Origin: JBDHHQ01 sp039586035
GTDB lineage: Bacteria; Gemmatimonadota; Gemmatimonadetes; Longimicrobiales; Gaopeijiaceae
NCBI GenBank assembly: GCA_039586035.1
Contig: JBDHLD010000017.1
Location: forward strand, 1 to 64,000
Reading direction: 5' to 3'
Length of the DNA stretch: 64,000 nucleotides
Within the stretch, counting starts at the first letter, position 1. Each line of letters starts with the position of its first letter. The notes under the pieces were generated by a model, which saw nothing but the letters and a program-made list of their open reading frames with translations, ran no database searches and was not told where the DNA came from. Below are positions 37,701 to 44,240 of this stretch, piece by piece. The position numbers and the translations under genes were made by a program.

Positions 37701-37964
37701 GAGGCGCTCTACGTGGTCATCGACGGAATCGTGGCCCTGGAGGCCGTCGACGGTCAGGTCCTGGACGCCGAGGCGGGGCGTCCATTCGGGGTCTGGGCGC
37801 TCATCGACCTAGCCCCGAGTCTCGTGACCGCCAAAGTGAGAGAACCCGCTCGGCTCCTGCGCGTGACACGACCCGACTTCCAGGATCTGTTGGCCGACTA
37901 CCCGGAGCTCGCCACCGAGCTGCTACAAGGCCTCGCCCGCAAGGTCCGCGCCCTGGTCCAGTAG
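34725..37964 (+). CDS. ADP/ATP-translocase-like (NTT) transporter fused to HEAT repeats and a cNMP-binding domain
   Basis: A 1079-residue fusion. Residues about 35-425 are 10-12 membrane helices resembling the nucleotide transporter (NTT/TLC) family, with GVLRPVRNALALDGIGGTNF, AYPMIIAAGSVGATLGG and KAYIDATLADGIGKVAS. Residues about 435-900 are helical repeats of HEAT type (LVGHESADIRERALRVLEQ, LGSPDPQVRTATLACLG). Residues about 945-1079 form a CRP-like cyclic-nucleotide-binding domain (VVAEPGTVLMEGGTPPEALY, VVIDGIVALEAV). NTT transporters exchange ATP/ADP or import nucleotides; the added parts suggest regulation by a ligand. The start at ATG 34725 has a weak ribosome site, and starts near 34833 are possible. 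A response regulator gene follows after 27 bases. Confidence 0.82.
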   Translation: MDERSLWLRFFSPLPGSGLATVATSPPSNGSRTLHTMMGMYFLILCALGVLRPVRNALALDGIGGTNFYRVYIVSAAVVVVAPLLDRLARGLSWRTLVPGAALVSAAALLFFRSIYTEGSAALGYAFYGFYDVVSAVLVTLFFIAAQLSFDAREARTAYPMIIAAGSVGATLGGAVTGFFIDNLGTQNLLLVSATLIVAFALVLPLGLPVSEGQAEPVGLRRADRPIHTGASELLRDPHVRLIAAGVLIMVLVKQLVDYQFNALTQESFRTLEAVSAFQGKFNAATQWLPIVVLMALRPGMKRWGVALAMFMLPAVMLGASVVLAVTWSLWTAVGAKATEMTFRNSAERSAREVLYVPLTAEVKPRAKAYIDATLADGIGKVASVALIGAALTVLDMRQIAFVTPVLCVVWLGMTLALRREYLGALGRSIRGRYASFRGVFASLSDASSGPVLEGALASGDTLQAAFALDIVDESSPGEIGRFAPQLHALVGHESADIRERALRVLEQAPDAVDTKRVEVGLTDAEPAVREAAVRTLSAADVQGPDAAVRDLLGSPDPQVRTATLACLGRGELRLGDASLARSHLEARWEAARRGSVEERLEMALAVGALTDDPSADEYLAALVEDEAPEVAAAALKSAGLLGRHPFYGQMIAALGATPTRRASMESLRRQGDRVVPLLSHHLLDPSDDILVRQSIPAILSRMPHQAAVDALLESFLAPETGQLLDFRTLKALNRLRSSGGDLDFDTDLVVRSIRREVEAATRYETALAALQALDPDHRGVRLLRRSVREAWHDRQEGAFRCLGLLYDPDGIYRCYRALVSTAGATFANALEWLEETVGHARFAELEPVLRREPTPDAGGDSVADAFADLWTNNDDSLAYLALWTAADLKFPWLAERVEEFKGTDSWSRHFPLGGDTFGEYALTLVKAGSRPSGEGSGHRRTTLDPLEKVFLLQNVDVLRDAKASHFTLLASIAEEVVAEPGTVLMEGGTPPEALYVVIDGIVALEAVDGQVLDAEAGRPFGVWALIDLAPSLVTAKVREPARLLRVTRPDFQDLLADYPELATELLQGLARKVRALVQ

Positions 37965-37991
37965 ATCCCTGCCGGTGAATGGAGACCTGCC

Positions 37992-38474
37992 ATGCATGAC
38001 CCGCGACCGAAATCGGTCCTCGTTGTCGACGACGAGCCGATGGTCACGACCTCCCTGCGCAGCTTCCTGGAGCTGGAGACCCCCTACCGTGTCCTGACCT
38101 TCTCGAACCCGCTGGAGGCCCTGGCCCACGATCTGGATTCCGACAACGTCTATGTCGTCATCTCCGACTTCATGATGCCTCAGATGGACGGGATCAGCTT
38201 CCTGCGGGAGGTGCGGGCGAAGCGGCCGCAGGCCACCCGCATCCTGCTGACCGGCTACGCCGACAAGGAGAATGCCATCCGGGCCATCAACGAGGCCGGG
38301 CTCTATTACTACCTGGAGAAGCCCTGGGACAACGAACACCTGAAGCTGATCATCCGGAACAGCGTGGAGCGCTCGAGCCTCTTCCTGGAGCTGGACGCCC
38401 GGGTGTCGGCCCTCGAGGGCGCCAACGAGGAGCTGCTCGACCTGCGCCGCCGGCTCTTCCAGGCCTTCCTTTGA
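37992..38474 (+). CDS. Single-domain response regulator with C-terminal coiled coil
   Basis: A 160-residue receiver protein. The acidic pocket is VLVVDDEP, the phospho-acceptor Asp lies in VISDFMMPQMDG, the Thr in ILLTGYAD, and the conserved Lys in YYLEKPWDNEHL. The last 35 residues (ELDARVSALEGANEELLDLR) form a heptad helix instead of a DNA-binding domain, so its output is probably protein-protein. ATG at 37992 follows GGAGA. Its stop overlaps the start of the histidine kinase gene. Placement between the transporter fusion and the kinase suggests it relays a signal to or from that transporter. Confidence 0.88.
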   Translation: MHDPRPKSVLVVDDEPMVTTSLRSFLELETPYRVLTFSNPLEALAHDLDSDNVYVVISDFMMPQMDGISFLREVRAKRPQATRILLTGYADKENAIRAINEAGLYYYLEKPWDNEHLKLIIRNSVERSSLFLELDARVSALEGANEELLDLRRRLFQAFL

Positions 38475-39490
38475 CCCCTACCATGCTGCTCGTGGGGATC
38501 GGTGGCCTCGTCGCGGGTCTGGCGCTCGGTGCCGCGCGGGCCACCCGGGCGCTGCGGCGTGAGAGTCCGGTCGCGGAGCCCCCGGACCGGGCCCCGGGCG
38601 GAGCCGAGACCCCGGAGACGGGGGAGACTCGACGGCGCATCGAGGAGCTGACGGAGGCGGTCGAGCGGGCCGAGCGGGACGCACGGGCGGTACGGGCCGA
38701 GCTGGAGGGCGCGCAGGCAGACGCGGTCAACGCCGCCAAGATGGCCGCGCTGGGCCAGCTCGTCGCCGGCGTGGCCCACGAGATCAACACGCCCATGGGG
38801 GCCCTCAACAGCAACCATGACACCATCCGGCGCGCCCTCGACAAGCTGCAGGTGATCCTGGAAGACGAGCGGGTCGACCCCGACGAGCTCGACGACGTTC
38901 GCAGGATCGTCAAGGCCATCTCCGGCGTTCAGGAAACCAACGCCATGGCGGTGGAGCGCATGGGCCACATCGTCGGAAGCCTCCGCACCTTCGGCCGGCC
39001 CGACCGGTCCGAGGTCGGCCCCCTCGACGTGCAGGAAGCCATCGAGAGCACCCTGACCATCTTGGGGCACGAGCTGAGGGGCAGGATCGAGGTCGAACGG
39101 GAGTACGGCGACGTCCCACCGGTACAGGGCTATCCCAATCGCCTGAACCAGGTGTTCATGAACCTCCTCATGAATTCCTGTCAGGCGATCCCGGAAAAAG
39201 GTACTATTGGCGTACGGACCGCCCTCTCCGAAGACGGGACCCGAGCGGTGATCGAGATCCGTGACAGCGGCGTGGGCATGACCCCCGACGTCGTCGAGCG
39301 GATCTTCGAGCCGGGCTTCACCACCAAGGGATCCCGGGTCGGCATGGGGATGGGCCTGCTGATCACGAGACAGATCGTCGAGCAGCACGCGGGGTCCATT
39401 GCGGTGGAGAGCGTCGCGGGGCAAGGTACGACCTTCACGATCGCCCTCCCGTTGCTCTTGTCGGTCGAGCAGGGACACGCGCGAGCCTGA
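38471..39490 (+). CDS. Membrane-anchored sensor histidine kinase
   Basis: A 339-residue kinase. One N-terminal helix (MLLVGIGGLVAGLALGAA) anchors it, then a coiled coil (about 50-90) leads to the H-box VAGVAHEINTPMGALNSN. The ATPase domain has N-box NQVFMNLLMNSCQAI, G1 IRDSGVGM, F-box IFEPGFTTK and G2 GMGMGLLITR. No periplasmic sensor domain is visible, so the input may come from the coiled coil, the membrane or a partner. TTG at 38471 overlaps the stop of the response regulator; ATG 38483 four codons later is an equal alternative. The overlap indicates coupled translation of a cognate pair. Confidence 0.9.
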   Translation: MTPTMLLVGIGGLVAGLALGAARATRALRRESPVAEPPDRAPGGAETPETGETRRRIEELTEAVERAERDARAVRAELEGAQADAVNAAKMAALGQLVAGVAHEINTPMGALNSNHDTIRRALDKLQVILEDERVDPDELDDVRRIVKAISGVQETNAMAVERMGHIVGSLRTFGRPDRSEVGPLDVQEAIESTLTILGHELRGRIEVEREYGDVPPVQGYPNRLNQVFMNLLMNSCQAIPEKGTIGVRTALSEDGTRAVIEIRDSGVGMTPDVVERIFEPGFTTKGSRVGMGMGLLITRQIVEQHAGSIAVESVAGQGTTFTIALPLLLSVEQGHARA

Positions 39491-39590
39491 GGTCACCGGG
39501 TCGCCCCGGGATAAGCTGTCCGTCGTCGGGAAGGCCCGAGCCTACGGCCCGACCCACCCTTTCCAAGCGGATGAAGCGAAGGAGAAAAGC

Positions 39591-40544
39591 ATGAGAGCAC
39601 GGCTGAGCCCACTCGTCTTCGCGCTGAGCGCCTGCCTGGCCACCGGCCTCGCCGCCCAGGACTCCAACATCTGGTTCCCCGTCGCCGAGGTTGAGGACAT
39701 GCTCACCAACGCCGACTTCGAGGTGGCCCAGATGCAAGACACCCGCTTCGAAGGGGACCGCACACAGCGCGTGACCATGAAGTTCGGCGAGTCGCAGATG
39801 ATGCTGACCAAGTGGGGCGCCGCGCCCCGCGGCGGCGGCACGTTCAACAACCGTCCCGCCAATGAAGTGGCCGCGTACGAGTTCCAGAAGATGTTCCTCG
39901 ACGAACCCGACTATGTCGTCCCCCCAGCCGTGCTCCGCGCCTTTCCGGTGAACGATTACAAGCAGTACGAGGAAGACGTTCGACCCACGTTCGGCGACGC
40001 CGAGTCGGTGATCGTCGTCATCCAGTACTGGCTTTCCAGCGTGACGGACGAGGGTTTCGACGACGAGGACCGCTTCGAAGCCGATTCCGTGTACGCACGC
40101 CACTTCGCGAACTTCAACCTGTTCACCCACCTCTCGAGGCACAACGACGAGAACAAGGGCAACTACCTGATCTCCACGAATGCAGAGAACCCCCGCGTCT
40201 TCTCGGTGGACAATGGCCTGGCCTTCGGCCGCGAGGAGAGTGACGTCGGCTTCCGCTACCGTCAGCTACGCATCAAGAAGTTCCCCCACGCCACCGTGGA
40301 GCGGCTCCGTCAGATCACGGAGGAAGACCTACACGCCGAGCTCGGTGTGTTGGCGCAGTTCGAGGCGCGGGACGGACAGCTGGTCCGGGTCGAGCCCACC
40401 GAGAACCTCAGCGAGGGTCGGCAGGTGCGCGACAAGGACGGCGTCTACCAGTTCGGCCTCACGGACGGCGAGATCAGCCGGATCTACTCCCGCATCGAGG
40501 ACTTCCTGGAGAAGGTCGACAAGGGCGACTATGAGGTGTTCTGA
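39591..40544 (+). CDS. Exported protein with atypical kinase-like (FAM20/HipA/PI3-4K-like) fold
   Basis: A 317-residue protein with a clear signal peptide ending LATGLAAQ, so it acts in the periplasm or outside. Kinase-like features appear in order: a lysine strand (VTMKFGESQMMLTKW), an alpha-C-like helix ANEVAAYEFQKMF with E92 followed by VVPPAV, a catalytic-loop-like H184-N-D186-E-N-K-G-N191, and a metal-binding-like V206-D207-N-G in VFSVDNGLAF. This order matches atypical kinases of the FAM20, HipA and bacterial PI3/4-kinase-like groups. The gene belongs to no family I can name with certainty. ATG at 39591 follows AAGGAG. It lies 100 bases behind the histidine kinase and 33 before the Ppx/GppA gene. 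An active kinase there would need extracytoplasmic ATP. Confidence 0.6.
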   Translation: MRARLSPLVFALSACLATGLAAQDSNIWFPVAEVEDMLTNADFEVAQMQDTRFEGDRTQRVTMKFGESQMMLTKWGAAPRGGGTFNNRPANEVAAYEFQKMFLDEPDYVVPPAVLRAFPVNDYKQYEEDVRPTFGDAESVIVVIQYWLSSVTDEGFDDEDRFEADSVYARHFANFNLFTHLSRHNDENKGNYLISTNAENPRVFSVDNGLAFGREESDVGFRYRQLRIKKFPHATVERLRQITEEDLHAELGVLAQFEARDGQLVRVEPTENLSEGRQVRDKDGVYQFGLTDGEISRIYSRIEDFLEKVDKGDYEVF

Positions 40545-40577
40545 GGAACACGCCGGGCCTCGCGTCAAGCGAGCTCG

Positions 40578-42152
40578 ATGAAGGCATCGGCCGGCTCCGT
40601 ACCGGAGGCGTCGGCCGATGCCGCGCGCGTCGTCGACTTTCCCGTCAGGGCGGCGGGGATAGACGCCGGATCGAACGCGATCCGCTTCCTCGCCGCCGAG
40701 TTCACGAGCCCGACCGACCACCGCACCCTGGTGTTCGATCGGGTACCGGTGCGCCTGGGACACCAGGTCTTCCTCCGGGGCCGGCTGGCACCGGACACCC
40801 TGGACGCGGCCGTGCGGGCCTTCACGTCGTTCCGGGACCACATGGCGGCTCTGGGCGTCCAGCATTACCGGGCCGTCGCGACCAGCGCCGTGCGGGAGGC
40901 CCGCAACGGCCCGCTACTGCGGGACCGGATCGCCCGGGAAACGGGCATCCACCTCGAGGTCATCACCGGCACGGAAGAGGCCCGCCTGGTCCATCTGGCG
41001 GTGTCGAGTCGGATCGAGCTGGCCGGAGGCAAGTGGGTACTGGCCGACCTCGGCGGCGGCAGCGTCGAGGTCTCGCTGGTGGACGACGCGGGCATCCTCT
41101 GGAGCCAGTCCCACACCATGGGCTCCGTGCGACTCCTCGAGGAGCTCGCCGGATCCGAAACCGATCCCGGCCGCTTTCGGCGCCTTCTGGCCGAGTACAT
41201 CTCGGTGCTTCGGATGCCTGCGCCGACCCAGTATTGGGAGCCCTCCGGCTTCATCGCTACGGGCGGCAACATCGAGTCACTGGCCCGGCTGGCCGTAATC
41301 GAGACGGACGCCAACGACGTGGCCAGCCTGCCGGTCACGAGCCTGGAGTCGGTCATCGAGATGCTTGCGCGCATGTCGTACCGGGACCGGATGGAGCAGC
41401 TGGGTCTCCGTGAGGATCGGGCCGACGTCATCCTGCCGGCCGCCATGGTCTACCACCGCCTGGCGCAGCTCGTCGGCGTCGACCGGATTCTGGTGCCCGG
41501 AGTGGGGGTGAAGGAGGGCCTGCTCCTGGACCTCGTCGACGATATGGTTGCCCACGACCGTTACGAGGCGCGGCAGGAAAAGCAGCTGATCCAGGCAGCC
41601 GTGTCGCTGGGGCGAAAGTACATGTTCGACGAGGCCCACGGCCTCAAGGTCGGAGAGCTCGCAACGAGCCTTTTCGATCAGCTCCTGGACCTCCACCACC
41701 TATCCGCCGACGACCGGCTCGTCTTGAGGGCAGCGGCCATTCTCCACGACGTCGGCACGTACATCTCGCAGCGGGCGCACCACAAGCACTCGCTCTACAT
41801 CATCTCGGGCTCCGAGCTTCCGGGTCTGTCCGAGGCCCAGATCCTCCTGGCCGCCAACGTGGCGCGGTACCACCGCAAGAGCTTCCCGGAGCCCCGGCAC
41901 AACGCTTTCATGAGCATGCCACCCGAGGACCGGGCGAAGGTCCCGCCCCTGGCGGGTATCCTCCGGATCGCCGACTCCCTGGATCGACAACAGCTACAGC
42001 TCGTCGAGGCGGTGGAGGCGCGTGTCGAGGGTGGAGAGCTGATCCTCGGGCTCGTGGGCCAGGGAGACCTGATGCTCGAGCGGTGGGCCGTTTCGAAGCG
42101 GGTCGCCCTGTTCGTCGAGGCTCTTGGTCTGAGGGTCCGCGTCGAGACCTGA
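40578..42152 (+). CDS. ppx: Ppx/GppA-family phosphatase (exopolyphosphatase-like) with HD-type C-terminal domain
   Basis: A 524-residue enzyme that degrades polyphosphate or pppGpp. The actin-like phosphatase core starts AAGIDAGSNAIRFLAAEF, with the phosphate-binding DLGGGSVEVSLV and FIATGGNIESLARL. The C-terminal part (about 310-524) resembles the HD-like domain of long Ppx proteins (ILHDVGTYISQRAHHKHS, ANVARYHRKS). The length is typical of the long Ppx/GppA form. ATG at 40578 has a weak ribosome site. As the last gene of the plus-strand block starting at 34725, it connects that locus with phosphate or alarmone levels. Sequence alone does not tell polyphosphate from pppGpp. Confidence 0.9.
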   Translation: MKASAGSVPEASADAARVVDFPVRAAGIDAGSNAIRFLAAEFTSPTDHRTLVFDRVPVRLGHQVFLRGRLAPDTLDAAVRAFTSFRDHMAALGVQHYRAVATSAVREARNGPLLRDRIARETGIHLEVITGTEEARLVHLAVSSRIELAGGKWVLADLGGGSVEVSLVDDAGILWSQSHTMGSVRLLEELAGSETDPGRFRRLLAEYISVLRMPAPTQYWEPSGFIATGGNIESLARLAVIETDANDVASLPVTSLESVIEMLARMSYRDRMEQLGLREDRADVILPAAMVYHRLAQLVGVDRILVPGVGVKEGLLLDLVDDMVAHDRYEARQEKQLIQAAVSLGRKYMFDEAHGLKVGELATSLFDQLLDLHHLSADDRLVLRAAAILHDVGTYISQRAHHKHSLYIISGSELPGLSEAQILLAANVARYHRKSFPEPRHNAFMSMPPEDRAKVPPLAGILRIADSLDRQQLQLVEAVEARVEGGELILGLVGQGDLMLERWAVSKRVALFVEALGLRVRVET

Positions 42153-42172
42153 CGGACCCGGCGTCGGGTCGG

Positions 42173-42769
42173 CTACGCTCTGCGTCTCGAGCGAGCCTCC
42201 TCGAGCTCGGCCTTGCTGATGGTCAGCTCGTCATCCTTCCACCAGGGCTCCAACCCCACGCCCAACCCGTCGGCGAGTCGGTTCACGTAGGCGTAGTAGG
42301 CGGTGACCTGGCAGATGTCGAGGATGGCCCGGTCGGTGAAGCCGGCGGCCCGAAGCCCACCCACGTCGTCTTCGGTGACGGCGGCCGGATCCCGCGTCAA
42401 CCGGACCGCGTAGTCCAGCATGGTCCGGTCCGCCGGCGCGACGTCCGCCTGCGTGTAGTCGACGGCGAGCGCCCGCGACAGCGATCCATCACCGAGTAGC
42501 GTGCGGAGACCCGCTCCGTGATGGTTGATTCAGTAGAAGCAGTCGTTCTCGGCCGAAACCGTCACAGCGATCATCTCGCGCTGAACGCGGGAAAGCGGGC
42601 TCGGGCCCCTCATGAGGTGGGCGTACAGCTGGGCGTGATGCGTCATGGACAGCGGGTTCAGCGAGTGGATGCGCAGGATGTCGTCCGCGTCCGCGCCGCC
42701 AAGCCGCTCGTAGGCGCGCCGTAGGGCCTCTCCCGCTTCGTCGAGCGGAACGATGGGAACGTAGGTCAT
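42173..42769 (-). CDS. AhpD-like peroxidase-related selenoprotein with in-frame UGA (Sec80)
   Basis: A 198-residue protein of the carboxymuconolactone decarboxylase/AhpD fold, a thiol-based peroxide or organic hydroperoxide reductant. The reading frame is open from ATG 42769 (after GGAGAGG) to TGA at 42532-42530, then continues in the same frame to the stop at 42173. The TGA falls exactly at the second position of the catalytic CxxC: AENDCFY-U-INHHGAG, giving C77-x-x-U80 with the conserved following histidines. Sequence on both sides aligns with the family (MIAVTVSAEN; ILDICQVTAYYAYVNRLADG). A hairpin fitting a bacterial SECIS begins right after the UGA. The alternative is a plain nonsense mutation, which would hardly hit this site by chance. 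It lies 76 bases behind the cyclophilin gene. Confidence 0.85.
42486..42529 (-). promoter_or_regulatory. Predicted bacterial SECIS element directing Sec insertion
   Basis: Directly downstream of the UGA (minus strand), CGGAG and CTCCG (42518-42514 and 42508-42504) form a 5-bp stem with apical loop CGGGU. The loop starts 17 bases after UGA and has G at its second position, within the known rules for bacterial SECIS. An outer pairing of CCATCAC (42524-42518) with GTGATGG (42492-42486) can extend the structure. It would be recognised by SelB with Sec-tRNA. Folding is by eye. Confidence 0.7.
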
Positions 42770-42845
42770 GCCCGCCTCTCCGGTCTCGAGCCTCCCCGGG
42801 CCCCAGCCACCACGGTTGGTCGCTCGGGGGCGGTACCTTCTCGGA

Positions 42846-43325
42846 TCAGGAGTCCTCTCCGCCTGGCACGGCCACGGAGTTGATCTTCTGGTCGGCCACG
42901 GGCCGATCCCGGGAACCCGTTTGCGTGCTCCCGATGGCCTCCACCACGTCCATGCCCTCGACCACGCGACCAAAGACCGCGTGGCGGTCGTCGAGCCAGG
43001 GCGTCGCGGCCAGGGTGATGAAGAACTGCGAGCCGCCGGTGTTCGGGCCCGCGTTCGCCATGGAGAGCACTCCGGCGGCGTCATGGCGTAGCTCCGGGTG
43101 GAACTCGTCCGGGATCGTGTAGCCGGGCCCGCCCATGCCGGTCCCCTGGGGACAGCCGCCCTGGATCATGAATCCCTCGATGACGCGGTGGAAGACGAGA
43201 CCGTCGTAATAGCCCTTCGCCACCAGGTCCAGGAAGTTCTTCGTCGTCGTGGGAGCCCGGTCTTCGAACATCTCGATGGTGAACGTGCCTGCGTTGGTGT
43301 CGAAGACGACGGTTCTGTTCGGCAT
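42846..43325 (-). CDS. Cyclophilin-type peptidyl-prolyl isomerase
   Basis: A 159-residue PPIase that speeds proline isomerisation in folding proteins. The active-site strand is GLVFHRVIEGFMIQGGCPQG, with the catalytic Arg, Phe and Gln; GGSQFFITLAATPWLDDRHA and VFGRVVEGMDVVEAI are standard. There is no signal peptide, so it is cytosolic. ATG at 43325 is chosen because MPNRTVVFDTNAG is the common cyclophilin start; longer in-frame options look random. The selenoprotein gene follows 76 bases downstream on the same strand and may be co-transcribed. Confidence 0.93.
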   Translation of the reverse strand: MPNRTVVFDTNAGTFTIEMFEDRAPTTTKNFLDLVAKGYYDGLVFHRVIEGFMIQGGCPQGTGMGGPGYTIPDEFHPELRHDAAGVLSMANAGPNTGGSQFFITLAATPWLDDRHAVFGRVVEGMDVVEAIGSTQTGSRDRPVADQKINSVAVPGGEDS

Positions 43326-43510
43326 GATCGGCTTTTCCGTTCCGCGCTGGAGGTGATGAGAGTGCGGCATCTTGGCGAGATCGGCGGCGGTTGTCGACCC
43401 CCACACCCCCCCTGTGCCCCCGCGTCGAGTCAGAGGCCAGGAGGGCTGCCCGTTTCAGCATGGGGACGACCGGGACGACGACTAGTAGTGAACGAACAGA
43501 GGAGATAGAC

Positions 43511-44149
43511 ATGAATACGCTCTTTGCCATGGCCCCGCGCGCGGCGTTGGCAGCGCTGCTGCTTGCGGCGGGATCCCCCGCCATCGTGGCCGCTCAGGAC
43601 GACGAGGGCCGGCCACGGTCGCACACCCGCGGGCTGCTACTGAACCTGCACTTGACCGCCGCTTCGCTCTCCACGGACGGCGGGTCCGACTCGGGCGGCG
43701 GCGGTGGCGTGACCATCGGCTACGGCGTCAGTCGCAAGGTCCTGCTGTACCTCCAGTTCGACGGCGCCGCCGTGGACATCAGGGAAGAGAACTTCGAAGG
43801 CAGCTACGGCCTGGGGCATGGCGACCTGGGGATTCGCTACTCCTTCGCCAACGAGTCGAAGCCGTTCATCCCGTACCTCACCGGCGCGTTCAGCGGGCTC
43901 TTCGCGGGCGCGGACATCCAGACCACGGCGTTCGGCAGCACCGACGTGAGCCTCCGGGGTGGCGGCCTGAAGCTGGGGGGCGGTTTCGGCTATTACTTCG
44001 TCCCGCAGCTCGCGCTAGACCTGAACCTGACGTTCACGTTCGGGCAATTCAGCGACCTGACGATCGAGAACGTCACCATCGATTTCGAGAACACGAAGGC
44101 CAACACGTCGCGGCTCGAGGTGGGGCTCTCCTGGTATCCGCAGGGCTGA
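43511..44149 (+). CDS. Small outer-membrane beta-barrel protein (OmpW/OprF-like porin fold)
   Basis: A 212-residue exported protein. The signal peptide ends AIVAAQ. A Gly-rich stretch (GGSDSGGGGGVTIGYGV) is followed by eight or so amphipathic strands (KVLLYLQFDGAAVDI, LGIRYSFANESKPFIPYLTG, FGYYFVPQLALDLNLTFTFG) and a C-terminal strand VGLSWYPQG. The pattern matches opacity-type or OmpA-type barrels of unknown role. ATG at 43511 follows AGGAGA. It is convergent with the M24 peptidase gene. Confidence 0.7.
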   Translation: MNTLFAMAPRAALAALLLAAGSPAIVAAQDDEGRPRSHTRGLLLNLHLTAASLSTDGGSDSGGGGGVTIGYGVSRKVLLYLQFDGAAVDIREENFEGSYGLGHGDLGIRYSFANESKPFIPYLTGAFSGLFAGADIQTTAFGSTDVSLRGGGLKLGGGFGYYFVPQLALDLNLTFTFGQFSDLTIENVTIDFENTKANTSRLEVGLSWYPQG

Positions 44150-44181
44150 CGGATCGCTCTGAAGGACTCTGGACGCCGAGG

Positions 44182-44205
44182 GGCCGGCACCGCATGGTGC
44201 CGGCC
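44182..44205. terminator. Bidirectional hairpin between convergent genes
   Basis: GGCCGGCACC and GGTGCCGGCC form a perfect 10-bp stem with loop GCAT, between the convergent barrel (stop 44149) and M24 peptidase (stop 44241). There is no U-run on either side, so it may stall or stabilise transcripts rather than act as a classic terminator. Confidence 0.45.
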
Positions 44206-44240
44206 GGCGCCCGGGAGCTGCATCGCCGTCGGATCCAGCC

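Noticed and set aside
42173..42532. Reading the AhpD-like gene as a pseudogene with a nonsense mutation
   Set aside because: The stop is TGA, falls exactly on the catalytic second Cys position, both flanks are conserved, and a SECIS-like hairpin follows. A Sec codon explains all of this better.
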